17,758 bases of DNA from Thermoplasmatales archaeon ex4484_36 (lineage in GTDB: Archaea > Thermoplasmatota > Penumbrarchaeia > Penumbrarchaeales > EX4484-36): contig NJDV01000014.1 in the NCBI GenBank assembly GCA_002254765.1, forward strand, positions 1 to 17,758. The letters run 5' to 3'. Below are positions 7,402-14,912 of this stretch, piece after piece. Below the pieces are notes generated by a model. It was not told where the DNA came from and made no database searches. It saw nothing but the letters and a program-made list of their open reading frames with translations. Made by a program: the position numbers and the translations under genes. Every line of letters begins with the position of its first letter. The stretch's first letter is position 1.

Positions 7402-8127
7402 TCATTTACCGAAACGCCTCTGTCTCAGCTGATATGACCTTATAGCCCGCAAAAAATCCAGTTTCGTAAGCCTGGGCCAGTAGACGTCAGCGAAGTAAAG
7501 CTCCGAGTAGGCGAGCTGCCAGAGGAGAAAGTTGGATATTCTCTCCTCGCCGGAGGTCCTCAGAATGAGGTCTGGGTCTGGCATGCCCTTGGTGTAGAGA
7601 TATTGTGTCACGGTCTCTTCATCTATATCCTCTGGACTTATTTTACCCTCTATACAATCCGTGCAGATCCTCTTGATAGCTGTTATAATCTCTTCCCTGC
7701 CACCATAGGCGATTGCGATGTTGAAAAAGTACTGGTCATGTCCCTCGGTGAGTTTCTCAATCCTCTCGGCCACCTCCTTCACATCAGGAGGTAGAAGATT
7801 CCTCTGCCCCAAAACGCAGACCCTTACCTTATATTTGTACACCCTCTCCTCTTCAGCCAGTTCCTCAAGTCCTTCCTTTATCAGAGCTAGGATGGCCTTG
7901 ACCTCCTCCGGGCGGCGGCGGAAGTTTTCCATGGAGAAGGCGTAGACAGTCAGTACCCTGATTCCCAGCTCTTGGCACCAGGAGAGCACTTCCTCGAGTT
8001 TCTCCTTCCCTCTTTTATACCCTTCTACGGGGTCAAGACCGAGCTGCTGAGCAAACCTCCGGTTTCCATCCATAATTATAGCTACATGTCTTGGGACATG
8101 GTTCGAGGAGAGTATCAGTTTTTTCAA
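7402..8127 (-). CDS. uppS: Cis-prenyltransferase (undecaprenyl/polyprenyl diphosphate synthase family)
   Basis: Adds isopentenyl diphosphate units in cis to an allylic primer, giving the long polyprenyl carrier (dolichol type in archaea) used for protein N-glycosylation. Family motifs are complete: HVAIIMDGNRRFAQQLG with the catalytic Asp (D20), LTVYAFSMENFRRRPEEV, and the signature DPDLILRTSGEERISNFLLW followed by YSELYF. The only standard start codon in the open frame is TTG 8127, preceded by GGAGG at 5 nt, which gives 241 residues. However, 28 further in-frame codons upstream (to 8211) look like coding sequence, so the N-terminus may be truncated (see separate entry). It is convergent with gins51 (20-nt gap) and divergent from rfcL. 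A role in glycan carrier supply for the surface proteins is inference. Confidence 0.93.
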   Translation of the reverse strand: MKKLILSSNHVPRHVAIIMDGNRRFAQQLGLDPVEGYKRGKEKLEEVLSWCQELGIRVLTVYAFSMENFRRRPEEVKAILALIKEGLEELAEEERVYKYKVRVCVLGQRNLLPPDVKEVAERIEKLTEGHDQYFFNIAIAYGGREEIITAIKRICTDCIEGKISPEDIDEETVTQYLYTKGMPDPDLILRTSGEERISNFLLWQLAYSELYFADVYWPRLTKLDFLRAIRSYQLRQRRFGK

Positions 8128-8225
8128 CCTCTCCTCCCTAGCCCTTTTAAGCGTCTCCCGAAGGGTCTCCTCTATGGTTATGCGCTCGCCTCCTTGGCTC
8201 CTTATGCAGGGTTATCCTGCGCCAT
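8128..8225 (-). other. Possible missing N-terminus of uppS with a sixth frame break
   Basis: Reading upstream of TTG 8127 in the same frame gives an amphipathic helix, ERITIEETLRETLKRAREER, of the kind that precedes the HVAIIMDGNRR motif in many cis-prenyltransferases. The frame meets a stop at 8214-8212 without any ATG, GTG or TTG. In another frame an ATG at 8225 (codons M A Q D N P A, stop) leads straight into it. A single-base error near 8200-8212 would join them. Confidence 0.35.
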
Positions 8226-8250
8226 ATTAAATAACTTTTTTATCTTCTTT
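8226..8250. promoter_or_regulatory. AT-rich divergent promoter region of uppS and rfcL
   Basis: The 25 nt contain TTAAATAAC and a run of six T, the only AT-rich block between the two genes. For rfcL a TATA element at ~8227-8236 predicts a transcript start near 8262 and a leader of about 44 nt. For uppS it would lie upstream of either proposed start. No individual box can be fixed. Confidence 0.3.
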
Positions 8251-8305
8251 CCGGTTATTGCCTACTCGACAAGCGCCTGAAGAGCGCTTCAGAGCGGTGC
8301 TTTCT

Positions 8306-9952
8306 ATGGAAGGTCTTCCTTGGATGGAGAAATACAGGCCCCGCCGCCTTCAGGATGTGGTGGGAAACCCGAAAGCTTTAAGGGAGCTTAGAAAATGGGC
8401 AGAGAGTTTTAAAGGGGGCAGGCCCAAGAAGCCCGGGGTTATTCTATATGGCCCCCCGGGGGTGGGAAAGACCTCCGCCGCGCTGGCGCTGGCGGAAGAG
8501 TACGAATGGGTACCTATAGAGTTGAATGCCTCCGACGCCAGGAACATGGAGGCTATACGGAGGGTTGCTACGAGGGGATCCATGACCGAGACCTTCTCCC
8601 AAACGGGGGAGTTCATGAGGAGCTCGGAGGGAAGAAGGAAGATAATAATCTTAGACGAGGTAGACAACCTCTACGAGGGAGGGGCGAAGGGAGCGGGGGG
8701 AGAGGATCTCTCTGACAGGGGAGGGAAAAGAGCCATACTTGAGCTTCTAAAGCTCAGCCATCACCCGGTGGTTCTCATATGCAACGACCTCTACGGTCTT
8801 ACGAGGGGGGCCGTTGGAAAGGCCATCGAGGGTTACTGTGTGAAGATAAAGTTCAATAACATCACCAAGGCAGCGGTGAAGATGGCCTTAAGGAGGATTC
8901 TTCAGAGCGAAGGGATTGCTTACGAGGAGGGGGTGCTCGACGCCCTAGCAGAGAGGGCAGAGGGGGACCTCAGAGCTGCTGTGGTGGACCTTGAGACAGT
9001 GGCCCTAGGTCGCAGGGAGCTCACCATGCAAGAGCTGGAGGCGCTGGGATACAGGGACAAAAAGAAGAATATCTTCCAGGTGCTTGCTAAGATCTTCAGG
9101 AGCAATTCCCTTGAACTGGCCCGGGAGGCGGTGGCGGAATCGGATGAGAGTCCCGATATGCTTCTCGCCTGGATCATTGAGAACATCCCCGTTGAGAGCA
9201 GAGGGAGGAGGGAGCTCTATGAGGGATATTACTGGGCTAGTATGGCGGATGTGATGCTCGGAAGGGCCCGATGGAAAGGCCACTGGAGGATGTGGGCCTA
9301 TGCTATGGACTTTATGAGCGGAGGGGTCTCCACAGCCCTTAAGGGGGGAGCAGGTGGGTTTGTCCCCTATCGCTTCCCTTCCTGGATACTTAAGATGTCC
9401 TCGTCCAAGGATTACAGGGGTCTTATGAAATCTGTGGGAAGAAAGATCGGGGGGATAACCCACTCCTCTATCTCCGATGTTACAGAGGCGTGCCTTGGAC
9501 CCTACAGGATTCTCTTCCGCAGAAGTAGGGATTTTGCTGTTTATGTCGCTGCTCAGGCCTCCCTGACTGCAGAGGAGGTCTCTTTCATATCCGGTGGGGA
9601 GATACCGCTTTCAGAGGCGAGAGAAATCGTGGAGGAGGCCAGAAAGTTGAGGGAGAGCCGGGCCCGGCCTCACCACATAGGGGGTAGGGCTATAGAGGCC
9701 CGGGATGGTGGCCTTGGTATGTGGGGGAAGGCTGGTTCCTCACGCGAGAAGGGCGGAACATCCAACGAGGAGTCCACTTCCCCCGGGGAGGATGAGAACC
9801 TCCCTCAGGAAGAGGGGAATAGGGGGGAAGATGAAGCAAAGGGAGGAGCGGCAGAGGGGGCTGAAAAGGAGGTAGACGGGCTGGAAGATAAGGAGGCTGA
9901 CAAACCTGCGCGTAGGGCTGGCCCGACACTACTGGACTTCGCTGAAAAATAA
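8306..9952 (+). CDS. rfcL: Replication factor C large subunit (clamp loader)
   Basis: RfcL with RfcS subunits loads the PCNA clamp on primed DNA using ATP. From ATG 8306 the protein is 548 residues and starts MEGLPWMEKYRPRRLQDVVG, the usual RfcL opening; an earlier TTG (8258) or GTG (8297) would add non-family residues, and GGTG stands 6 nt before 8306. Walker A is GPPGVGKT (~49-56), Walker B IIILDEVDN (~113-121), and the N-S-D sensor region is ELNASDARN (~72-80). The collar domain follows to ~450. The last ~90 residues are a Gly/Glu/Lys-rich tail ending in GPTLLDFAEK, a degenerate PCNA-interacting motif like those ending other archaeal RfcL proteins. No RfcS gene is in the window. It is convergent with aspS. 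Confidence 0.95.
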   Translation: MEGLPWMEKYRPRRLQDVVGNPKALRELRKWAESFKGGRPKKPGVILYGPPGVGKTSAALALAEEYEWVPIELNASDARNMEAIRRVATRGSMTETFSQTGEFMRSSEGRRKIIILDEVDNLYEGGAKGAGGEDLSDRGGKRAILELLKLSHHPVVLICNDLYGLTRGAVGKAIEGYCVKIKFNNITKAAVKMALRRILQSEGIAYEEGVLDALAERAEGDLRAAVVDLETVALGRRELTMQELEALGYRDKKKNIFQVLAKIFRSNSLELAREAVAESDESPDMLLAWIIENIPVESRGRRELYEGYYWASMADVMLGRARWKGHWRMWAYAMDFMSGGVSTALKGGAGGFVPYRFPSWILKMSSSKDYRGLMKSVGRKIGGITHSSISDVTEACLGPYRILFRRSRDFAVYVAAQASLTAEEVSFISGGEIPLSEAREIVEEARKLRESRARPHHIGGRAIEARDGGLGMWGKAGSSREKGGTSNEESTSPGEDENLPQEEGNRGEDEAKGGAAEGAEKEVDGLEDKEADKPARRAGPTLLDFAEK

Positions 9953-10029
9953 GGGCCCCGCCGCATATGAGAGCTCGCGCCCCCTCTAGGAGGTCAAAGC
10001 TTTGGAAGGGGCGGGTCAGTGCGGGCCGC

Positions 10030-11379
10030 TTACGGTACCAATCTCTTCTTGTCTCGGGGAAAGAGAACAGCCTCTCTAACGTTCTTTACTCCGGTGAGCA
10101 CCATCAGGAACCTCTCGGCCCCCAGTCCCCATCCTGCGTGGGGTGGCATCCCGTACTCAAAGGCGTTGAGGTAGAAGGTGAAATTCTCCGGGGTGAGGCC
10201 ATTCTCTTCCAGTCTCCTTCGGAGCAGGTCGGGGAGGTGGATTCTCTGACCGCCGGAGGCGAGCTCCTTCTCGGCGTAGTTCAGGTCAAAGGCGTGGGAA
10301 ACCTCCTCATCCCCCTCCAAGGGCATTATGTAAAAGGGCTTGAGAGAGGTGGGCCAGTGCGTTATGAAGTAGAGGGACTTGTATCTCTCTGCTATCAACT
10401 TCATCCCTTCCAGCGGAATGTCATCTCCCCACTCTATTAGTCTCTTCTGGCCGCTTCTTTCGTCCTCAACCTCAAGCCCCTCATTCTGAAGCCTTTCAAT
10501 GAGCTCCGAGTACTTGACCCTCTTGAAGGGAGGCTCCGGAACTGTGTGCTCCACATTAAGCGTCTGAAGATCACTGTAGTTCTCCGCAAGCACCTTCCCG
10601 TACACCCTCACCACAAGCCTCTCCAGCACTTCCATGGCGTCGTTCTCGTCTGAAAATGCCATCTCAATATCTATTGAGGTGTACTCATTCAGGTGTCTTA
10701 AAGTATCGTGCTCCTCCGCCCTGAAGGCGGGGCCGATCTCAAAGACCCTATCGAGCCCTGTTGCCATCATGGACTGTTTGAAGAGCTGTGGGCTTTGGTT
10801 GAGGTAGGCGACCCTGTCAAAGTACTTCATCTTGAAAAGGGCGGTACCTCCCTCTGTGGCAGTCGCCACTATCTTGGGGGTGTGGATCTCTATGAAGCCC
10901 TCTTCAAGTAAAATATCCCTCATCGCGGAGAGAACTGTGGAGCGAATCTTGAATATGGCTTGCACCTCGGGCTTCCTCAGGTCGAGAAACCTCCAGTCGA
11001 GGCGCGTGTCCATGTTTGCCCTGACCTGTCCGTCAACGCTTATGGGGAGTGGAGACTTTGCCAGATTGAGCACCCTGATCTCTTTGCACTGGATTTCGAA
11101 CCCTTGCTGGACCTGTGGGTTCGGTACCACCACTCCCTTCACAGCAATGACGCTCTCCCGGGGGAGTTTCTTCAGGAAGTTGTATCTATTCGCCCCAATC
11201 TCATTCCTTGACATGACCACCTGCACGGTTCCGCCTCTATCCCTCAGGATTATGAAAGATATTTTACCCAGAACCATGATGTCCTGGACCCATCCCATGA
11301 AAACAAGTTCCTTGTCGTAATCATCTTCTGTGACCTCGTTCACATATTTGTCCCTTCGCCAATCTCCCAGGCTCTCCAC
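10030..11379 (-). CDS. aspS: Aspartyl-tRNA synthetase (archaeal type, class IIb)
   Basis: Charges tRNA-Asp with aspartate, and possibly tRNA-Asn too. The 449 residues match archaeal AspRS in length. The N-terminal OB-fold anticodon domain (~1-105) contains [20 protein letters not shown]. Class II motif 2 is [20 protein letters not shown] and motif 3 is [15 protein letters not shown], with the typical C-terminus [30 protein letters not shown] and the FRAEEHDT pattern favour AspRS over AsnRS. Start GTG 11379 is fixed by AAAGGAGG 7 nt upstream. Two anticodon-domain positions that separate discriminating from non-discriminating enzymes are both Gln here (see findings), so tRNA specificity cannot be called. 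The gene shares a short upstream region with the divergent surface gene B. Confidence 0.95.
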   Translation of the reverse strand: MESLGDWRRDKYVNEVTEDDYDKELVFMGWVQDIMVLGKISFIILRDRGGTVQVVMSRNEIGANRYNFLKKLPRESVIAVKGVVVPNPQVQQGFEIQCKEIRVLNLAKSPLPISVDGQVRANMDTRLDWRFLDLRKPEVQAIFKIRSTVLSAMRDILLEEGFIEIHTPKIVATATEGGTALFKMKYFDRVAYLNQSPQLFKQSMMATGLDRVFEIGPAFRAEEHDTLRHLNEYTSIDIEMAFSDENDAMEVLERLVVRVYGKVLAENYSDLQTLNVEHTVPEPPFKRVKYSELIERLQNEGLEVEDERSGQKRLIEWGDDIPLEGMKLIAERYKSLYFITHWPTSLKPFYIMPLEGDEEVSHAFDLNYAEKELASGGQRIHLPDLLRRRLEENGLTPENFTFYLNAFEYGMPPHAGWGLGAERFLMVLTGVKNVREAVLFPRDKKRLVP

Positions 11380-11386
11380 GCTGCTG

Positions 11387-11394
11387 CCTCCTTT
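11387..11394 (-). promoter_or_regulatory. Strong Shine-Dalgarno of aspS
   Basis: AAAGGAGG on the minus strand, ending 7 nt before the GTG start. It is the best SD match in the window and decides for the GTG codon. Confidence 0.6.
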
Positions 11395-11435
11395 ATCCGT
11401 TTAGCTGAATCAATTCGTTCTACAATTGAAAGGGG

Positions 11436-11451
11436 TATTAATAATTTAATG
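11436..11451. promoter_or_regulatory. AT-rich block shared by aspS and surface gene B
   Basis: TATTAATAATTTAATG is nearly all A/T and can serve as a TATA element in either direction: about 60 nt from the aspS start and about 80 nt from ATG 11529. It would leave leaders of roughly 35 and 60 nt. No cleaner candidate exists in the 149-nt spacer. Confidence 0.35.
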
Positions 11452-11528
11452 GCCTAATGGAACAAGGGATGAAAAGTATTATTAGACCTCTTCTTTATTG
11501 CTACTACACGTCCACAAGGGGTGTTCGC

Positions 11529-12011
11529 ATGAAACTGGTTATAGCGTCGGTCACGTTGATGGCGTTCCTGACAGCTCTATCCTCTCTGTTATTGCTCTCC
11601 TCCGCTGGGTACGACCTTCCCCCTTCATTGAGGGATACAGAGCCCAACGATACCATGGAGGAGGCAGAGGAGATATATGCAGGCGGGAGCTTTGTGGAGG
11701 GATCGCTCTCCGCAGGGGATCTTCTGGACTTCTATAAGGTATTCTTAAACGCTGACGAGGATGGAAGAGGAGCTGAGGCGGAGAAGGCGATAATATATCT
11801 GGACAGGCTCTCCGGGGCCACCGTTGTGGCGGAGGTCAGTGAGGGTTGGGGAGGACCCCTTGTAGTTGTTAGGGCCTCCTCCGGTCAGTCAAGAGCCGAA
11901 TTCGTGGGATGGGAACAACCGCCCCGAAGATGCCGCCCCGGTACTCGGGACGACCCACATATCCATCATCCTGAATCCCCTCTCCAACATTCTGGACTAT
12001 TACGAGCATAG
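11529..12011 (+). CDS. Surface protein B, fragment 1: signal peptide and first PPC-like domain
   Basis: First part of a frame-broken gene of ~818 codons. ATG 11529 is chosen over 11457 because it opens directly with a signal peptide, MKLVIASVTLMAFLTALSSL, cleaved around residue 26, and has GGGGTG just upstream. The mature chain begins DTEPNDTMEEAEEIYAGG and continues to LLDFYKVFLN: the E-P-N-D-T, Gly-rich turn and D-x-Y pattern of bacterial/archaeal pre-peptidase C-terminal (PPC) domains, which accompany secreted proteins. Coding quality ends near 11895; the remaining ~38 codons to the stop (WEQPPRRCRPGTRDD...) look like wrong-frame sequence. The true continuation is one base ahead. Confidence 0.62.
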   Translation: MKLVIASVTLMAFLTALSSLLLLSSAGYDLPPSLRDTEPNDTMEEAEEIYAGGSFVEGSLSAGDLLDFYKVFLNADEDGRGAEAEKAIIYLDRLSGATVVAEVSEGWGGPLVVVRASSGQSRAEFVGWEQPPRRCRPGTRDDPHIHHPESPLQHSGLLRA

Positions 12012-13983
12012 TCTGGCGGAGGGATTCAAAATCAGGGTGGAAGGGGAGACGGAGGCTGAAAATCTACAGATAGAGCTTCTGAACGAAAGTCTTGCGCTTC
12101 TGGATGAGGGGGGAATCGGGGATCCGCCTGAGTACGGGCTGCCTCAGGGACCCGATGAAACGATTTATGTTAGGGTGTACCTGAGGGTGGACCCCACCTA
12201 CCCCGCCGTGGACGTAGACAGGAAGGTAGAGCTTGACATAACCGTATGGTCATACTCCACCGCCCCGGAGGTGAACCCTGCAGATCCATGGGAGGCACCT
12301 CTTCTTATGGAGGAGGATACCCCTCTCCATTCCGCTCTTAACCTCTCCCAGCATTTCATAGAAAGGGGGGGCGACCCCCTCCGCTTTAGTGTGGATGAGA
12401 ATCCCTATCTCAACGTCACCATATATCCAGAGGGTACGGCGGATATAGTCCCGGCGGAAAATTGGTGGGGCATGACCTCGCTCACCTTCCACGCTGCAGA
12501 CCTTGATGGGGTAGCCACGGACACTATCCAGGTCAATGTAGCCCCGGTAAACGACCCCCCCCGCATACTTACGCTTAACGGTATAGGGGCCCATCCGAGC
12601 AGGGGCTACGTGGCCTTCTGGGTGACCGTTGAGGAAACCCTTGTTATAGTGCCGGAAGTTGTAGACGTGGATGACGAGGAGCGTAATCTCACCTTCTCAC
12701 TCAATCAGACGCCGGAGAACCTATTAGTAAATCCTTCCAACGGCACAATTGTGTACTCTCCCACCTGGAACGACCTTGGGATGCGCTGGATAAACCTAAT
12801 GGTGGAGGATTCTGCCGGAGGTGTCGACAACTCCACCATCCGCATAGAGGTGATAGGCTACAACAGACCCCCCAATCCACCGGAGATATACGTGGTGGAA
12901 CCGGAACATAACAGGGTCGCCGGCAGTCCCCTGAACTTCGTTGCGATACTTCACGGGGACCCGGATGGAGACCCAATAGCCGAAATTGTCTGGAAGATGG
13001 GAGATGGTAACATCTACAGGGGGGAGGACAGGGTTACCCATACCTATTCAAGCCCAGGCAACTACACCGTTTTGCTTTCAGTATGCGATCCCTATGGCAT
13101 GTGCACCAACGTGACCTTAGACATCACTGTTCACTCAAAACCGAGCCAGGGGGGCTTTCTGAGCGGATACCGCCGTTTCTGGAAGGACTTGAGCGGTGAC
13201 GCCGTGGTATATGAAAAGAGGCAGAACACAGACTTCCTCTACCTCAGGCAGGAGGGCAGAGATGGGGTGGACTTGCTTAATGTGACAGCGGAGGGAAGGC
13301 TTGACGGACTTCTTGTGACCATTCACGTGAAAGGCGGGGTGATAATAGACGGGAGCGTGAAGTACACCATCTACATAGTCACGAGAGATTTTGCAGAACG
13401 ACCTGTCAAAGTGAATATAACCAGAATTGAAGACTTTCTACCTCCCGCCTATTTCGGCTCCTCTCAAGTCTTCCTTTATCGGACCTTCTCTGGGATACTC
13501 AACAACCCCTTCAATTTCACTGTTCAGGGTGACAGACTTGTCCTTTTCATTTCTCTTAAGGATTTGGTCTCCGCCTCCGTCCCGTTGAGGGAGGGGAATT
13601 TCTCGGTGTTTGCCACCTCTGAGGAAAGCTCCCAGACCACAACAAAGACCGGCCAGATAAGAAGTTTCAGAAGCTTCGACACCGCTGGGGAGGGTGCGGT
13701 TGTCTATAATGTGACACCCAGGGAGAGGGTGAGCGGGTCTGAAGGGGGGGGAGAGAGTGTGTTCAAGGACAACACCCTCACCTTCATCCTGCTGGGGGTT
13801 GTGGGGGTGGTGATACTGGTTGTGGCCGTGCTGGTGTTGAAAAAATATAGAAAAAAGGAGGAGGAGGAGATAGAGAGGTTTGAAGAGGAGGTCAAGAGGT
13901 TGAAGGAAGAAGGCAGATCGCTCTACGAGATGGTGGAGGAGGGGGGTGAGGGTGAAGGGCCCCAGGAAGGGAGAGGGAGGTGA
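11866..13983 (+). CDS. Surface protein B, fragment 2: second PPC-like, cadherin-like and PKD domains, membrane anchor
   Basis: The frame opens just after a stop (11863-11865), so TTG 11866 is only the first possible codon. It resumes with QEPNSWDGNNRPEDAAPV...DYYEHSL, a second PPC-like unit. Next come cadherin-like beta-sandwiches (~residues 130-340) with the joint VAPVNDPPRI, and a PKD-like domain (~340-428) with GDPDGDPIAEIVWKMGDG and HTYSSPGNYTVLLSV, close to the W-x-F-G-D-G / H-x-Y family pattern. A ~200-residue beta-rich region of unknown kind follows (GYRRFWKDLSGDAVVYE...). The transmembrane helix is TFILLGVVGVVILVVAVLVL (~638-657), then a highly charged ~48-residue tail predicted to form a coiled coil inside the cell. 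Sequons are frequent. Topology matches surface protein A. The phosphoesterase gene follows after 27 nt. Confidence 0.72.
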   Translation: MLGPPPVSQEPNSWDGNNRPEDAAPVLGTTHISIILNPLSNILDYYEHSLAEGFKIRVEGETEAENLQIELLNESLALLDEGGIGDPPEYGLPQGPDETIYVRVYLRVDPTYPAVDVDRKVELDITVWSYSTAPEVNPADPWEAPLLMEEDTPLHSALNLSQHFIERGGDPLRFSVDENPYLNVTIYPEGTADIVPAENWWGMTSLTFHAADLDGVATDTIQVNVAPVNDPPRILTLNGIGAHPSRGYVAFWVTVEETLVIVPEVVDVDDEERNLTFSLNQTPENLLVNPSNGTIVYSPTWNDLGMRWINLMVEDSAGGVDNSTIRIEVIGYNRPPNPPEIYVVEPEHNRVAGSPLNFVAILHGDPDGDPIAEIVWKMGDGNIYRGEDRVTHTYSSPGNYTVLLSVCDPYGMCTNVTLDITVHSKPSQGGFLSGYRRFWKDLSGDAVVYEKRQNTDFLYLRQEGRDGVDLLNVTAEGRLDGLLVTIHVKGGVIIDGSVKYTIYIVTRDFAERPVKVNITRIEDFLPPAYFGSSQVFLYRTFSGILNNPFNFTVQGDRLVLFISLKDLVSASVPLREGNFSVFATSEESSQTTTKTGQIRSFRSFDTAGEGAVVYNVTPRERVSGSEGGGESVFKDNTLTFILLGVVGVVILVVAVLVLKKYRKKEEEEIERFEEEVKRLKEEGRSLYEMVEEGGEGEGPQEGRGR

Positions 13984-14010
13984 GGTATAAGTCAAAGATG
14001 GTGCCGGAAG

Positions 14011-14772
14011 ATGTCCTCTCCGAAGATGAGCAGGATCGCTCCTGTGGTGGGCACTCCTTACCTCTTTCTCCCTCAGGCCAGCGCACTGGTAGTTGCGGAC
14101 CTTCATATAGGAATAGAGGCTGCTCTGCACCTTGAGGGGGTCCACCTGCCATCTTCAACAAAAAAGAAGGTTGAGGATGCTATAAAAGCGGGAAAGAGGT
14201 GCGGTGCAGAGACGCTCTACCTGTTGGGGGATGTGAAGCACACGGTAGCGGGATTCTCCCCGGGAGAGCTTAAGGAGGTGCTCTACGCCCTTGAGAGGTT
14301 CACAGAGGAGTTTGATCGGGTTTACATTATCCCAGGGAACCACGACGGGGGCCTCTCCGATGTTACTTTGAATCTAGATATAGTTTACCTTAAAGCGCGG
14401 GGGGTTCTGGTTGGGGGTGTGACTCTCCTCCACGGCCATGCAATGCCCCCTCCGGACATCCTGGGAAATCTCATTGTAGTGGGGCACGACCACCCCAGAG
14501 TGCTCCTCCGGGACTCTCTTGGGATATCCACCACAAAGAGGTGCTGGATGAAGGCACCCCTGAAGGGGGAACTCTCCGGCAAGAAGCTTGTGATTATGCC
14601 TCCGGCGGAGAGGCACAGTGGTCAGATCGTGAACGAACACCCTCCCCAGCTTCTTAACATCTTCTTCAGAAGAGGACTTATGGATATAAAAAAGGCTGAG
14701 ATCTTTCTTCTTGACGGAACGTATCTTGGATATCTCCACCAGCTCGTTCCCCGGAGGAGTGGTGACAGGTAG
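14011..14772 (+). CDS. Archaeal SbcD/Mre11-related metallophosphoesterase
   Basis: A 253-residue calcineurin-like phosphoesterase. All metal-ligand motifs are present: ADLHIG (D30, H32), LGDVKH (D74), GNHDG (N110, H111), HGH (~141-143) and GHDHP (H159, H161). Their order and the single-domain length fit the archaeal family of putative phosphoesterases distantly related to the SbcD/Mre11 nuclease; this family lacks the capping domain of true Mre11. The substrate is unknown: a nuclease, a nucleotide phosphodiesterase or another phosphoesterase are all possible. Start ATG 14011 has GGTG 7 nt upstream; ATG 14026 is the alternative. It lies 27 nt after surface gene B and may be co-transcribed with it, but nothing in the sequence ties the functions. 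Confidence 0.85.
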   Translation: MSSPKMSRIAPVVGTPYLFLPQASALVVADLHIGIEAALHLEGVHLPSSTKKKVEDAIKAGKRCGAETLYLLGDVKHTVAGFSPGELKEVLYALERFTEEFDRVYIIPGNHDGGLSDVTLNLDIVYLKARGVLVGGVTLLHGHAMPPPDILGNLIVVGHDHPRVLLRDSLGISTTKRCWMKAPLKGELSGKKLVIMPPAERHSGQIVNEHPPQLLNIFFRRGLMDIKKAEIFLLDGTYLGYLHQLVPRRSGDR

Positions 14773-14822
14773 CTGCCCTCGGCCCCTTCTAATTGCCGAA
14801 AAGAAGAATTGGATAAAAAAGG

Positions 14823-14908
14823 TTTATAAACAAATGTTGAGTTTTACTTCTCACCGCATCAGATTTAATAGTGAGGCGCCATTATAAGTGTCCTAAAGGC
14901 TCGGTGAT
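14823..14908 (+). promoter_or_regulatory. TATA box, leader and Shine-Dalgarno of the helical-repeat gene
   Basis: TTTATAAA (14823-14830), preceded by the purine run AAAAAAGG, is the clearest TATA box on the plus strand and predicts a start near 14852. The ~60-nt leader ends with the SD GGTGAT (14903-14908), 4 nt before ATG 14913. This rejects the in-frame start at 14871, which would add residues with no SD. Confidence 0.55.
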
Positions 14909-14912
14909 ACGT

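Noticed and set aside
9005..9463. Minus-strand open frame inside rfcL
   Set aside because: No motif and no start signal; the opposite strand encodes a complete RfcL.
9953..10029. Small RNA or tRNA in the GC-rich gap between rfcL and aspS
   Set aside because: Only a 6-bp CGCCCC/GGGGCG pairing is visible; no cloverleaf or T-loop sequence.
10030..11379. Asparaginyl-tRNA synthetase
   Set aside because: The [16 protein letters not shown] and [10 protein letters not shown] segments and the length fit AspRS; only the tRNA specificity is open.
13438..14145. A 235-codon minus-strand open frame under the end of surface gene B
   Set aside because: It covers the transmembrane and tail codons of B, shows no domain, and has His/Leu/Pro-rich composition typical of an antisense shadow.
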